A DNA stretch of 64,000 bases, taken from positions 110,300-174,299 of the forward strand of contig NZ_JAAIXZ010000004.1 in the NCBI RefSeq assembly GCF_010894435.1, in the 5' to 3' direction. A program made the position numbers and the translations under genes. The stretch's first letter is position 1. Each line of letters begins with the position of its first letter. Shown here one piece after another: positions 34,127-42,545 of this stretch. The stretch comes from Pyxidicoccus trucidator. Lineage in GTDB: Bacteria > Myxococcota > Myxococcia > Myxococcales > Myxococcaceae. Below the pieces are notes generated by a model, which made no database searches, had not been told where the DNA came from, and worked only from the letters and a program-made list of their open reading frames with translations.

Positions 34127-34749
34127 GAATCGCCTCGCCGTCTGAAGAAGCTCCAACCCCGGGTCTCCAGTCCCTCCAGGTAGCCGCGGGCCTGGAGGAA
34201 CCCGAGCAGCCGCGTCTTGATGCCATGCTCCCGTCGCCGCACCTGGATGCGGGTGAGCCCCATGCGGCTGGCCGCCGTCTCCTGCGGCAGCCCCTCTCCG
34301 AAGCGCAGCTCGAACAGCCGCCGCTCCTCCGTGGAGAGTCCTTCCTTGAAGCCCGCCACCAGCGCCTCCACCTCCCGGTCCTCCAGCGTCTGCGTCAGCC
34401 CGCCGCCCTCCTCCTCCACCTCGCCCCCGAAGGGCTCCAGCCCCACCGCCACCTCGCGGTTGCGCATCTCCTCCAGCAGCACGTTGCGGGCGATGCCCAT
34501 GAGGAAGTGGCCGTACGGCCGCGTGCCGTCGTACGCCGCGCGCGTCCGGGGCTCGAAGGCGCGGGCGAACGTCTCCAGCAGGAGGTTCTCCAGCTCCATC
34601 GCACCCTTCAGGTGGGAGAAGACGCCTCCTCGCCAGGCGGCTGCCCTCAGCATGCGAGCAAGCCCCTCCGCGTTCGCGCGGTACACGGCTGCCAGGGTCT
34701 CCGGGACTCCCTCCCGGAAACGCCGCAATGTGTCGTCATCCCACTCCAT
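34123..34749 (-). CDS. ECF-type RNA polymerase sigma factor
   Basis: 208 residues. Region 2 is seen in MELENLLLETFARAFEPRTR followed by GHFLMGIARNVLLEEMRNRE. Region 4 is seen in LSTEERRLFELRFGEGLPQE and TAASRMGLTRIQVRRREHGI, a helix-turn-helix that reads the -35 element. It is somewhat longer than typical ECF factors, with an acidic linker (EVEEEGGG) between the regions and a basic C-terminal extension (WSFFRRRGD). Its stop overlaps the start of the anti-sigma gene. It is transcribed divergently from the caspase-like operon, whose start is 120 bases away. Confidence 0.82.
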   Translation of the reverse strand: MEWDDDTLRRFREGVPETLAAVYRANAEGLARMLRAAAWRGGVFSHLKGAMELENLLLETFARAFEPRTRAAYDGTRPYGHFLMGIARNVLLEEMRNREVAVGLEPFGGEVEEEGGGLTQTLEDREVEALVAGFKEGLSTEERRLFELRFGEGLPQETAASRMGLTRIQVRRREHGIKTRLLGFLQARGYLEGLETRGWSFFRRRGDS

Positions 34750-34869
34750 CCCTCACGGGCTTACCGCGCCGTGCTCTCTTCGTCATCTCATGTTGGCGCG
34801 AGGGTGCCCGGCTGGATTGCGGCAGTGGACTCATGGCAGCCTGCATTGCCGCGCCTGGCACCCCTCAGA

Positions 34870-36132
34870 ATGAGAATCCTCCTTCGCGCCCCGCTCACGG
34901 CCCTCTGGGTGGCGCTCCTCTCCGCGGTCCCCGCCAGCGCCGCGCCCGGGAGCGGGGCCTATGCCCTCATCGTCGCCCACAACGGTGGGCTGGACCGGAC
35001 CCAGGCCCCCCTGCGGTACGCGGACGATGACGGCGCGCGCTATTACGAATTGCTGGCCCCCCGGGTGCGCGAGGCGGTGCTGCTGAGCGTCCTGGACGAG
35101 GAGACGCAGGTGCTCCACCCGGGGCTGGCGGCCCAGACGCGTCCTCCCACCCGCGCGGCCTTGAAGGAGGCCCTCACGCGGCTGAACGCGCGGATGGCGG
35201 AGGACCGGGCCCGGGGCGAGCGCCCGGTGCTGTACTTCGTCTTCGCCGGCCACGGGAAGCGCGGGGCCGCGGGCGAGGGGGCGGTGAGCCTGCTGGACGG
35301 GGCCTTCACGCGCACGGACCTGTTCCAGGGGGTGCTCGCGCCCAGCAAGGCCGCGTTCATCCACCTCATCGTGGACGCGTGTGACTCCTATTACTTCGTC
35401 CACTCGCGGGGCGCGCTGCCGGTGGGCCCCGCGCACGCGGAGGTGGTGAAGGGCCTGCTGGCGACGCGCGAGCTGGACCGCTACCCGCAGGTGGGCGTGG
35501 TGCTGTCCACCTCCACCGAGCAGGAGAGCCACGAGTGGAGCGCCATCCGCTCGGGCGTCTTCAGCCACCTGGTGCGCTCGGCGCTGACGGGCGCGGCGGA
35601 CGTCAACGCGGACGGGCGCGTGGAGTACTCGGAGCTGCACGCCTTCGTCGCCGCCGCCAGCCAGGGCACGGAGGACGTGCGCGGGAAGCTCGCGTCGTTC
35701 GTCCGGCCTCCCGCGCTGGATCGCTCGGCGGTGCTGGCGGACCTGGGCACGCGTACGGCGCTGGGCTACCTGCTGGTGCCCCCGGGCATGGAGGGGCGGC
35801 TGTGGGTGGAGGACTCGCGGGGCATTCGCGTGGCGGAGTTCCACAAGGAGCGGGAGCGCTCGCTGGTGCTGGCGCTGCCGCCGGGCCGCGGCTACTTCGT
35901 GCGCACGCGGGGGCGTGAGGCGGCCTTCGCCTTCGCCAAGGCGGGCGCGGTGGTGGACGCGGGCGGGCTGGAGTGGCGCGAGACGACCTTGGCCTCGCGC
36001 GGGGCGGTGCAGGACTCGCTGCGGGACAAGCTCTTCTCGGTGCCCTTCGGCTCGCGCTTCTACCGGGGCTACGTGGCCAGCCTCGAGCTGCCGCCCGTGG
36101 CGCCCGACGAAGGGCCGGACCTGTCGCCATGA
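34870..36132 (+). CDS. exported caspase-like (peptidase C14) protein
   Basis: 420 residues from the ATG at 34870. A signal peptide (LTALWVALLSAVPASA) sends it out of the cytosol. The caspase-fold dyad is present: His 128 in LYFVFAGHGKRG and Cys 171 in HLIVDACDSYYF, each at the end of a beta-strand as in metacaspases and paracaspases. A strand YALIVAHNGG opens the fold, and ADDDGARYYELL resembles the first helix. After about residue 300 comes a beta-rich domain (GYLLVPPGMEGRLWVEDSRG, RGYFVRTRGREAAFAF). The gene is first of three with four-base stop-start overlaps. Substrate is unknown. Many bacterial caspase-like proteins take part in cell death, but a role in the periplasm is unexplored. Confidence 0.8.
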   Translation: MRILLRAPLTALWVALLSAVPASAAPGSGAYALIVAHNGGLDRTQAPLRYADDDGARYYELLAPRVREAVLLSVLDEETQVLHPGLAAQTRPPTRAALKEALTRLNARMAEDRARGERPVLYFVFAGHGKRGAAGEGAVSLLDGAFTRTDLFQGVLAPSKAAFIHLIVDACDSYYFVHSRGALPVGPAHAEVVKGLLATRELDRYPQVGVVLSTSTEQESHEWSAIRSGVFSHLVRSALTGAADVNADGRVEYSELHAFVAAASQGTEDVRGKLASFVRPPALDRSAVLADLGTRTALGYLLVPPGMEGRLWVEDSRGIRVAEFHKERERSLVLALPPGRGYFVRTRGREAAFAFAKAGAVVDAGGLEWRETTLASRGAVQDSLRDKLFSVPFGSRFYRGYVASLELPPVAPDEGPDLSP

Positions 36133-36908
36133 GTGCCCTGTCCGTTGCGCTGTTCCTCTCGCTGTCGCTCACGCAGTCGGCGGCGGACTGCAAGGGCGAG
36201 AAGGTGGTGCTCATCCCCTTCGACACGGTGGCGCTGGCCCGCGTGGAGACGCGCGGGCTGGAGGACGCCGTGCGCAAGGCCGTGGCCACCATGTCCGGCG
36301 TGTGCGTGGAGCCCCGCGCGGAGACGGTGGCGCGGCTGCGCACGCTGGGGCCGGGCGCGGCCTCGTGCGAGGGCGCGGCGTGTCTCGGTGCGCGCAGCGT
36401 GGCGCCGGGCGCCGCGTGGCTGGTGCGAGGCGTGGCGCTGGGAGTGGGCGGCGCGCGCAGCGTGGTGCTCGTCCTGGGGGACTCGCAGGGCTGGGAGGCG
36501 CGGGAGTTGTTCCAGCTTCCCGTCAGCAACGCGGACTCCGGCGAGGTCGAGGCGCGGGCCGGGCAGACCTTCAAGACGCTGTGGGCGGGGCGGCCCTCCG
36601 CGTCGGGCACGGCGTCGCGGACGGGGAGCGTGGAGCGGCCGACGCGGCTGTGGCCCCGGGTGCTGCTGGCGGCGGGCGGCGCGGCGCTCGCGGCGGGCGT
36701 GGGCTTTGGCGTGGCCTCACGGAGGACGGAGTCCCGAATCTCGGCGGGGAACGTGGGCTGCGCGGGCGAGGGTGAGGTCTTCCGGGCGTGCCTGGACGGG
36801 CGGTTGCGGGACGGGCGGAGGCAGGCCACGACGGCCAACGTGCTGCTGGGGACGGGCGCGCTGCTGAGCGCGGGTGGGGCCTTCTTCCTGGTGTGGGAGG
36901 TGCCATGA
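36129..36908 (+). CDS. exported protein with C-terminal membrane helices, caspase-operon partner
   Basis: 259 residues. The ATG at 36129 overlaps the caspase gene's stop (ATGA). A short signal peptide (MSALSVALFLSLSLTQSAA) is followed by KVVLIPFDTVALARVETRGLE, a strand-helix start like the TolB/curli-type domains found in myxobacterial envelope proteins. It then has VEPRAETVARLRTLGPGAAS and a CEGAACLGAR pair. Two hydrophobic helices follow at about 185-202 (VLLAAGGAALAAGVGFGVAS) and 238-255 (VLLGTGALLSAGGAFFLV). No catalytic motif is seen. It probably docks at the inner membrane and works with the caspase-like protein. Confidence 0.68.
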   Translation: MSALSVALFLSLSLTQSAADCKGEKVVLIPFDTVALARVETRGLEDAVRKAVATMSGVCVEPRAETVARLRTLGPGAASCEGAACLGARSVAPGAAWLVRGVALGVGGARSVVLVLGDSQGWEARELFQLPVSNADSGEVEARAGQTFKTLWAGRPSASGTASRTGSVERPTRLWPRVLLAAGGAALAAGVGFGVASRRTESRISAGNVGCAGEGEVFRACLDGRLRDGRRQATTANVLLGTGALLSAGGAFFLVWEVP

Positions 36909-38065
36909 GCCGCGTCCTTCCAGGCGTGCTGCTCCTCCTGTGCGTGGCGGCGTGTACCTTCGCGCCGGACCTGTCCCGCTACGCCGTGTGTGACGCGCAG
37001 GGCGGCTGTCCCTCGGGCTCCACGTGCCTGACGTCGGAGTCACGCTGCGTGCCCGACTGTGGTGGGGCGGAGACATGCGGCGCCCCGGACCCGCTGCCTG
37101 TCGCGGATGGCGGCGACGCGGGCGACGATGCCGGTGTCGACGCGGGCGACGATGCCGGTGTCGATGCCGGCGACGACGCGGGCGCTGACGCGGGAGCCGG
37201 GACGGATGCGGGGGAGGGCGGGGACGGAGGCGCTGACTCGGGCGTGGATGGAGGTGACGTCGTGGAGCCGCTGGGCCTGGACCCGGACGCGCTCGTGACG
37301 GGGCGGGAGATGACGGCGTACAGCGGCCGTCTGCGCGCGCGGGGCGGCAAGCCCCCCTACGTGTTCAGCGCGACGGCGGCGCTGCCGGCGGGACTCACGC
37401 TCAACGCGGAGGGTGACGTCACCGGCACGCCGACAGCCGCGGGGGTCTTCTCCCTGTCCGTCAACGTGACGGACCAGGGCACACCTCCGAGGCAGGCGAG
37501 TGGAAGCATTCCCCTGCGGGTCTACCCCCTGCTCTGGCTGGCCGGGCCGGGGACACTCGCGGACGCGCCGACGAACAAGGCCTACGCGGAGTCCCTGTCC
37601 GCCACCGGAGGCAGGCCGCCGTACCGCTTCGCCCTGGCGGATGGCAGCACCCTGCCTGTCGGCTTGCGGCTGGCCGAGGAGGGCCAGGTGACGGGGACGT
37701 CCGGGCAGGTGGGCAAGGTGGAGTTCACGGTGACGGTGACGGACAGTGACTGGCCGCCGCAGGAGTCCACGCGCCGGTTGTCGGTGACGACGGCCAATGC
37801 GGGGCTGGCCCTGCTGATGATGACGCAAGCGCTGCCGGATGGGCGCGTGGGGACGGTGTACAGCTACACGCTGCGCTACGCCGGTGGAACGGGCCCGTAC
37901 AAGTGGACCCTCCAGGGGGCGATGCCGCCGGGGCTCTTCTTCGATGCGGACCAGGGGCGCATCTACGGCACGCCCGAGCAGTCCGATGACTATCCGGTCT
38001 CCATCACCCTGTCGGACCTGCTCCAGGTGGTGCCGCGCACCCTGACGCTCGTCGTGAAGGAGTGA
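36905..38065 (+). CDS. lipoprotein with Cys-rich head, Asp/Ala/Gly linker and three Ig-like domains
   Basis: 386 residues. The ATG at 36905 overlaps the previous stop. The lipobox is LLLLCVAAC (Cys 17). Residues about 28-60 form a small disulfide knot (CDAQGGCPSGSTCLTSESRC, CGGAETC). A 60-residue linker of DAG(D/V) repeats follows, and the DNA there is a 24-bp tandem repeat. Three similar domains of about 85 residues follow, each with (G)G(K/R)PPYxF, LPxGLxL and G(x)VTGT (putative Ig/cadherin-like), for example GGKPPYVFSATAALPAGLTL and GGRPPYRFALADGSTLPVGL. Such proteins usually act as surface adhesins or scaffolds. It is the last gene of the caspase operon. Confidence 0.75.
   Translation: MSRVLPGVLLLLCVAACTFAPDLSRYAVCDAQGGCPSGSTCLTSESRCVPDCGGAETCGAPDPLPVADGGDAGDDAGVDAGDDAGVDAGDDAGADAGAGTDAGEGGDGGADSGVDGGDVVEPLGLDPDALVTGREMTAYSGRLRARGGKPPYVFSATAALPAGLTLNAEGDVTGTPTAAGVFSLSVNVTDQGTPPRQASGSIPLRVYPLLWLAGPGTLADAPTNKAYAESLSATGGRPPYRFALADGSTLPVGLRLAEEGQVTGTSGQVGKVEFTVTVTDSDWPPQESTRRLSVTTANAGLALLMMTQALPDGRVGTVYSYTLRYAGGTGPYKWTLQGAMPPGLFFDADQGRIYGTPEQSDDYPVSITLSDLLQVVPRTLTLVVKE
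37115..37186. repeat. 24-bp tandem repeat encoding a DAGDDAGV linker
   Basis: GACGCGGGCGACGATGCCGG plus TGTC occurs twice exactly and a third copy is partly diverged. All copies keep frame in the lipoprotein gene. Confidence 0.85.
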
Positions 38066-38083
38066 CGCCAGCCATGGCCCGCG

Positions 38084-39436
38084 TCAGGCCAGCTCCAGCA
38101 GCGGGCTGCCAGCGGGGATGAGTGGCGGAGGCAGCGTCCACAGCGCCGTGGGGTGGCGGTAGCCGAGCGCGAAGGCGGTGAGGAGGGCTGGCCACCGGTC
38201 CGCGAAGCCCGCCCAGTTGTATTCGGTGGGCTTGGAGGTGAGCGGGTTGGAGTCGCGGTCCCCCTGGGTGGCCGCGTAGTCGGAGAAGTTCCACGTCACC
38301 GTGCCCAGCCCCAGGCGCAGCAGCGGCGTGAGCGCCTGCAGCAGCTCGGGGCGCGACACCTCGTCTGGCGCGCGCGAGGACGGGGTGAAGGCGGGCTGTA
38401 CCGCGTCGTGCTGCTCGCGCCAGGCGAAGCAGTTGTTGGCGAGGGTGATGAGCGCCTCGCGCGCGGCGCCACCGGGGGCCTGGCGGGCCGTCTCGATGAG
38501 CGCGAAGCCAGCGACGACGAGGCTGGGGCCGGATACGCCGGGCAGCAGGCGCGCGAAGTCGGACGGCGCGGGCTGCTCGCGGGTGCGGGTGATGAGGACG
38601 TCGTAGGCGCGCCTCGCCTGCTGGGGTGTGGCGCCGCGCAAGCTGAACTCGCGCAGCACCCGGTCCGGGGTGACGGCGCCCTGGCGCCACGCGAGGTACG
38701 CCTGCGCCGCGCCGCCGATGTCGGTGAAGATGGCGACGTTGCCCTCGTTGAGCGTGCGCTCCAGGGTGCGGGCCAGGGCCTCGGCCTTGTCGAGCGGCAG
38801 CACGCCGGGGGCCTGGAAGAACAGCCGCGCGAAGCGGTGCGCGGTGGACCAGAGCGTGCGCGGGTCCGACAGCGGCTCCAGGTGCATGGCGCCCGCGAGC
38901 GCGCCCAGGGCGGTGGCGGCGTCGCGTGGCAGGCCGTGCCAGCAGAGCGCGCCGGAGAGCTTCTCCGCGCCCTGGCGCATGGCGCCGGTGAGGCCCACGC
39001 GGTCATACGCCTGGGGTGCGCCCGCCAGCGCCTCGCCCTGGGCGAGGTCGATGATGCGCCGGGCGATGGCCGCGCCGAGCAGGCCCTTGCCGGCCTCGTA
39101 CGAGGCGTGGGGCGCGAAGGCGAACCAGCAGGGGCGCACGCGGCTGGTGCCGCCCGGGCGGAGGTCGGGGTCCAGCAGCCCCTGTAGCGTCTGGGCGATG
39201 CGGATGTAGCCCTGGGTGATGAAGCGGTTCTGCCGCAGCGGGGTGTCGGCCGGCACGCCCACGGGCGCCAGCAGCTCCGGCGCGGGCGCGCGCAGCACGT
39301 TCAGCTCACGGAGCACGTTGAGCTCGGCGGCGGGCAGCGTCTGGGGCGCGTGGATGCGCAGCGAGGCGCGGGGAGGCTCCACGGGCGCGGTGGACGGCTC
39401 CGGAGTGGGCGGAGGCGGTGGGCGCTTGGTCGCCAT
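38084..39436 (-). CDS. conserved hypothetical protein (myxobacterial type)
   Basis: 450 residues from the ATG at 39436 (GGAG upstream). The first 30 residues are Pro/Thr-rich (KRPPPPPTPEPSTAPVEPP). The rest is a mainly helical globular protein without signal peptide or membrane segment: RFITQGYIRIAQTLQGLLDP, WFAFAPHASYEAGKGLLGAA, NEGNVAIFTDIGGAAQAYLA and ALGYRHPTALWTLPP. I recognise no catalytic motif or named family. Codon use is normal for the window and the frame is long, so it is a real gene. It is convergent with the caspase operon (18-base gap). Confidence 0.65.
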   Translation of the reverse strand: MATKRPPPPPTPEPSTAPVEPPRASLRIHAPQTLPAAELNVLRELNVLRAPAPELLAPVGVPADTPLRQNRFITQGYIRIAQTLQGLLDPDLRPGGTSRVRPCWFAFAPHASYEAGKGLLGAAIARRIIDLAQGEALAGAPQAYDRVGLTGAMRQGAEKLSGALCWHGLPRDAATALGALAGAMHLEPLSDPRTLWSTAHRFARLFFQAPGVLPLDKAEALARTLERTLNEGNVAIFTDIGGAAQAYLAWRQGAVTPDRVLREFSLRGATPQQARRAYDVLITRTREQPAPSDFARLLPGVSGPSLVVAGFALIETARQAPGGAAREALITLANNCFAWREQHDAVQPAFTPSSRAPDEVSRPELLQALTPLLRLGLGTVTWNFSDYAATQGDRDSNPLTSKPTEYNWAGFADRWPALLTAFALGYRHPTALWTLPPPLIPAGSPLLELA

Positions 39437-39628
39437 GAGGCGGCTCCAGGACAGGAGAGGAGGCCGCACTATCGCCGGAATGGCCCGGTGAATGCGCGGA
39501 GCCCCAACCTCATGAGGCAGGCCAGGGCCTGGCGGGCCGCTCCCCCTCCAGGCGCTTCCCATCCGGACGGGTGGTTGTCCATGTCCCGGCAGGCCCCACC
39601 TTTGAAGGGGGAAGGGAGGCCATGACAC

Positions 39629-40312
39629 ATGCCGAGCAGGGTCCGCTGGACGGTGTTGGGCATCTTGGGTTTGTCGGTGCTGATGTGCGGCGGCGGGTGC
39701 TCGGCGGGGGCGCAGTCCGAAGAGACGGGCCCGAAGCGGGCGGAGACCGGAGCGGAGGCCCCGAAGCAGGAGGGCGGACAGGCGCTGCCCGAGAGTGAAG
39801 CCGGCGAGCTGTGGGGCACCGTGGCCGAGCTTCGCGCCGAGGTGTCCCAGCTCCGCGAGGATGTGAGGCGGCTGCGCGCCCAGGTGGCCGAGCTGGACGG
39901 GGAGGGCTCGAGCCCCGGGGACGCACGGGCCGACGCGGTGCGAAGTGGCGCGGGAGCGGCCCAGGGAACAGGCGGCTCGGGGACGGCGGGAGGCACGGGA
40001 ACCCAGGCGCCCATCGTGAGTGACGTCCCACCGACGGGCTCGGGGATGCGGGCGCCGACGGGCACGGCGGTGGTGAACGCCGTCTACACGGGCGTGGTGC
40101 GCTCGGTGTCGGAGCAGCAGGTGGTCATCGAGATGGAAGACGGCGCGGAGCTGAGGCTGAGCCTGTACCCGAAGACGCAGGTGCTCCGCGAGGGGCGGAG
40201 CATTGGCGTGAAACAACTGAAGAAGGGAGAGCAGGTGCGGGCAGTGGTGGACCTGGTGGGCCAGGACAAGACGCTGGAGATCGCCGTGCTGCCGGCGGCT
40301 CCGGAGGAATGA
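39629..40312 (+). CDS. lipoprotein with coiled coil and DUF5666-like beta domain
   Basis: 227 residues; GGGAGG is upstream of the ATG at 39629. The lipobox is SVLMCGGGC. Residues about 55-92 form a heptad coiled coil (LWGTVAELRAEVSQLREDVR, RLRAQVAELD), as in murein-lipoprotein-like trimers. A Gly/Ala/Ser linker follows, then a C-terminal beta domain of about 75 residues (YTGVVRSVSEQQVVIEMEDG, TQVLREGRSIGVKQLKKGEQV). This has the OB-like pattern of DUF5666 proteins. It is likely an envelope structural or sensing protein; no enzyme motif is visible. Confidence 0.68.
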   Translation: MPSRVRWTVLGILGLSVLMCGGGCSAGAQSEETGPKRAETGAEAPKQEGGQALPESEAGELWGTVAELRAEVSQLREDVRRLRAQVAELDGEGSSPGDARADAVRSGAGAAQGTGGSGTAGGTGTQAPIVSDVPPTGSGMRAPTGTAVVNAVYTGVVRSVSEQQVVIEMEDGAELRLSLYPKTQVLREGRSIGVKQLKKGEQVRAVVDLVGQDKTLEIAVLPAAPEE

Positions 40313-40382
40313 GGCGGGGAGCTGGCCCACGCTCCGTCAGTCGTACGTGTCTGCCTCGTCCCTGGGAGGGAGGTTTCCCATC

Positions 40383-40610
40383 ATGACGGCCTATGACCGA
40401 TACCGCGCGCTCCTGCGCAAGCTCCTGCTCGTGCGTGCGCGGCATCCCGAGCGCGACTCCTCCGAGGAGGACGCCTTGCTGGATGCCATGGACGAGGTCT
40501 GGGGGGAGATGAGTGACGGAGAGCGCTCCGCCAGCTCCTCCGAGCGGGCCCGCGCGCTGGGCCTGCCCGAGTCCCAGGGCACCGACTCCGCGCCTCCGCC
40601 CCAGGGCTGA
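40383..40610 (+). CDS. small conserved hypothetical protein
   Basis: 75 residues with GGGAGG nine bases before the ATG at 40383. It is amphipathic and helical (MTAYDRYRALLRKLLLVRAR, EEDALLDAMDEVWGEMSDGE) and acidic after residue 25, with a Ser/Pro-rich tail. No family is known to me. It follows the coiled-coil lipoprotein gene by 70 bases and is convergent with the phosphatidyltransferase gene ten bases on. The clear ribosome-binding site and codon pattern support it despite its size. Confidence 0.55.
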   Translation: MTAYDRYRALLRKLLLVRARHPERDSSEEDALLDAMDEVWGEMSDGERSASSSERARALGLPESQGTDSAPPPQG

Positions 40611-40620
40611 GCGCCAGCGC

Positions 40621-41220
40621 CTACTTGCGCGCCGTGGGCATGGAGGACGGCCCCTCCGCCGTGCCGCCGTGCACGTCGGCCCGTGAAGACGCGCGGAGGC
40701 GGGGCCGCGCGCGCAGCACCGCGCGCGAGTAGTCCACCACCGAAGCGAGCGACAGCACGCCAATGAGCGCGACGAGCGGCGACACCGCGGGCGGGAAGAG
40801 CAGCACGCACAGCAGGGCCAGCAACTGCAGCGTCGTGACGACCTTGCCGAGCAGCCGCGCCTTGAGCTCCACCGGCCGCAGGCCCGGCACCACGCGCGCC
40901 ACGATGAAGCCGATGGCGGTGCCGATGTCGCGCACCACCAGCAGCAGCACCTCCGGCAGGGCGATGAGTCCGTCGAGGTAGCAGACGAGGATGGCCGTCA
41001 CCATGAAGCCCCGGTCGGCCACCGGGTCGATGAGCGCGCCGATGCGCGTGGCGAGCCCCTTGTGCCGCGCAATCCAGCCGTCCAGGAAGTCGGTGAAGGC
41101 CGCCAGCGCCACCAGCGCCGCGCGCACCACCGCGTCGGAAATGGCGATGAACGCCACCGCCAGCAGCAGGCGCGACAGCGACAAGGTGTTGAGCAGTGCG
41201 AGGCTCACCCGGCGGTGCAT
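40621..41220 (-). CDS. CDP-alcohol phosphatidyltransferase
   Basis: 199 residues, integral membrane. The family signature D-x2-D-G-x2-A-R-x8-G-x3-D-x3-D is complete in TDFLDGWIARHKGLATRIGA followed by LIDPVAD (residues about 43-70). Hydrophobic helices lie on both sides (LLLAVAFIAISDAVVRAALV, FMVTAILVCYL, LLALLCVLLFP). The enzyme joins a CDP-activated lipid to an alcohol; size and motif resemble PgsA (glycerol 3-phosphate as acceptor), but the acceptor cannot be read with certainty. The soluble tail is basic and then Pro/Ser-rich. Transcribed alone. Confidence 0.85.
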   Translation of the reverse strand: MHRRVSLALLNTLSLSRLLLAVAFIAISDAVVRAALVALAAFTDFLDGWIARHKGLATRIGALIDPVADRGFMVTAILVCYLDGLIALPEVLLLVVRDIGTAIGFIVARVVPGLRPVELKARLLGKVVTTLQLLALLCVLLFPPAVSPLVALIGVLSLASVVDYSRAVLRARPRLRASSRADVHGGTAEGPSSMPTARK

Positions 41221-41461
41221 ATACCTCCAAGGTGCTTCCTCAACCCCCGCGGTGCACCTGTCGCCGGAAATGACCGTTCAGCGTCGGACCCCGGCCCGGG
41301 CAGGGCGCACGCCCGTGGATATTCCAGGCAGGCGACAGGCCACGCGGGAAGCATCCGGCGCGTGACGCGGACGATGCTCCGGGCGTGCGCGGGACGACGC
41401 CACCGTTGGACCTGGGTGCAGGAGGCCCCAGAATCTTCCAAGCAGGGGAGCGTCACATCCC

Positions 41462-42397
41462 GTGCAACCCACCCCCTCCTGGAGCCTCCGCGCCTTGAAC
41501 GCGCCTCACCGTGTCCCCTCCCGCGCCGCCTCCCTCGTCTCCACCGTGCCGTTGGTGCTGGCGCTGCTCCTCCCGGGGACGGTGACGGCCTCCGGGCCCG
41601 AGCCCCGGGCCCCCACCCGCGAGGAGCTGGCGCGCTACTCCTGGCTGTCCGCCGAGGCGAAGGTCCGTCCGCTGGAGGCCGCCATTCCACCTCCGGAGGG
41701 CTACAAGCGGGTCGCGGTGGAGCAGGGCTCCTTCGGCGCGTGGCTGCGCGGGCTGCCGCTGCGTCCGGAGGGCACCCCGGTGCGCGACTTCCAGGGCGGA
41801 CGGATTCTGGCCGGCGACGACTCGCGGCAGGCGGCGGTGGCGGAATTGGACGTGGGCACGGCGAACCTCCAGCAGTGCGCGGACTCGGTGATGCGCCTCC
41901 ACGCGGAGTGGCTCTGGTCCAGTCAGCAGCGCGAGCGCATCGCCTACCGCTTCACCAGCGGCGACCTGGCCTCGTGGCCCCGCTACGCGGCGGGGGACAG
42001 GGCGCGAGTCTCGGGCTCGAAGGTGGCGTGGGTGCGGAGCGCGCAGGCGGACGCGTCGCGCGCCGCGTTCCGTGCCTACCTGGACCTGGTCTTCACCTAC
42101 GCTGGCACGCTGACGCTGGAGTCCCTCAAGGGCCGTCCCTCGCGAGAGAGCGTGCGGCCCGGAGACTTCTTCGTGCTGGGCGGCAGCCCGGGGCACGTGG
42201 TGCTGGTGCTGGACGTGGCGGCGGACGGGAAGGGCCGGCGGGTGGCGTTGCTGGGCCAGGGCTTCATGCCCGCGCAGGACTTCCACGTGCTCTCTCCGGG
42301 CGGAGACGACGCGCCCTGGTTCCCGCTGGACGGCGACGCGGTGAAGACGCCCTTCTGGAAGCCCTTCCCGTGGTCCTCGCTGCGCCGCTTTCCGTGA
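41462..42397 (+). CDS. DUF4846 family secreted protein
   Basis: 311 residues from a GTG at 41462 (GGGGAG upstream). A signal peptide (LVSTVPLVLALLLPGTVTA) is followed by a single domain. Landmarks are YSWLSAEAKVRPLEAAIPPP, GYKRVAVEQGSFGAWLRGLP, QQCADSVMRLHAEWLWSSQ, RPGDFFVLGGSPGHVVLVLD and LLGQGFMPAQDFHVL. This matches DUF4846, a conserved bacterial family without a proven function. GHVVLVLD and the Cys in QQCADS are arranged a little like NlpC/P60-type folds, which would suit a cell-wall role, but that is only a suggestion. Confidence 0.78.
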   Translation: MQPTPSWSLRALNAPHRVPSRAASLVSTVPLVLALLLPGTVTASGPEPRAPTREELARYSWLSAEAKVRPLEAAIPPPEGYKRVAVEQGSFGAWLRGLPLRPEGTPVRDFQGGRILAGDDSRQAAVAELDVGTANLQQCADSVMRLHAEWLWSSQQRERIAYRFTSGDLASWPRYAAGDRARVSGSKVAWVRSAQADASRAAFRAYLDLVFTYAGTLTLESLKGRPSRESVRPGDFFVLGGSPGHVVLVLDVAADGKGRRVALLGQGFMPAQDFHVLSPGGDDAPWFPLDGDAVKTPFWKPFPWSSLRRFP

Positions 42398-42545
42398 CGC
42401 GGACATGCGAAGGCCCGCCTCACCTCACCGCGTGAGCGGGGCGGATTCTCGAAACGCCGCGGAGCCCCCCAGCCCCATGCGGCGTTCCTGAATTGCCCTC
42501 TGCTCACGCGGCCCGGTGGGCGGGCCCGTGGGTGCTGCCCGCGGC

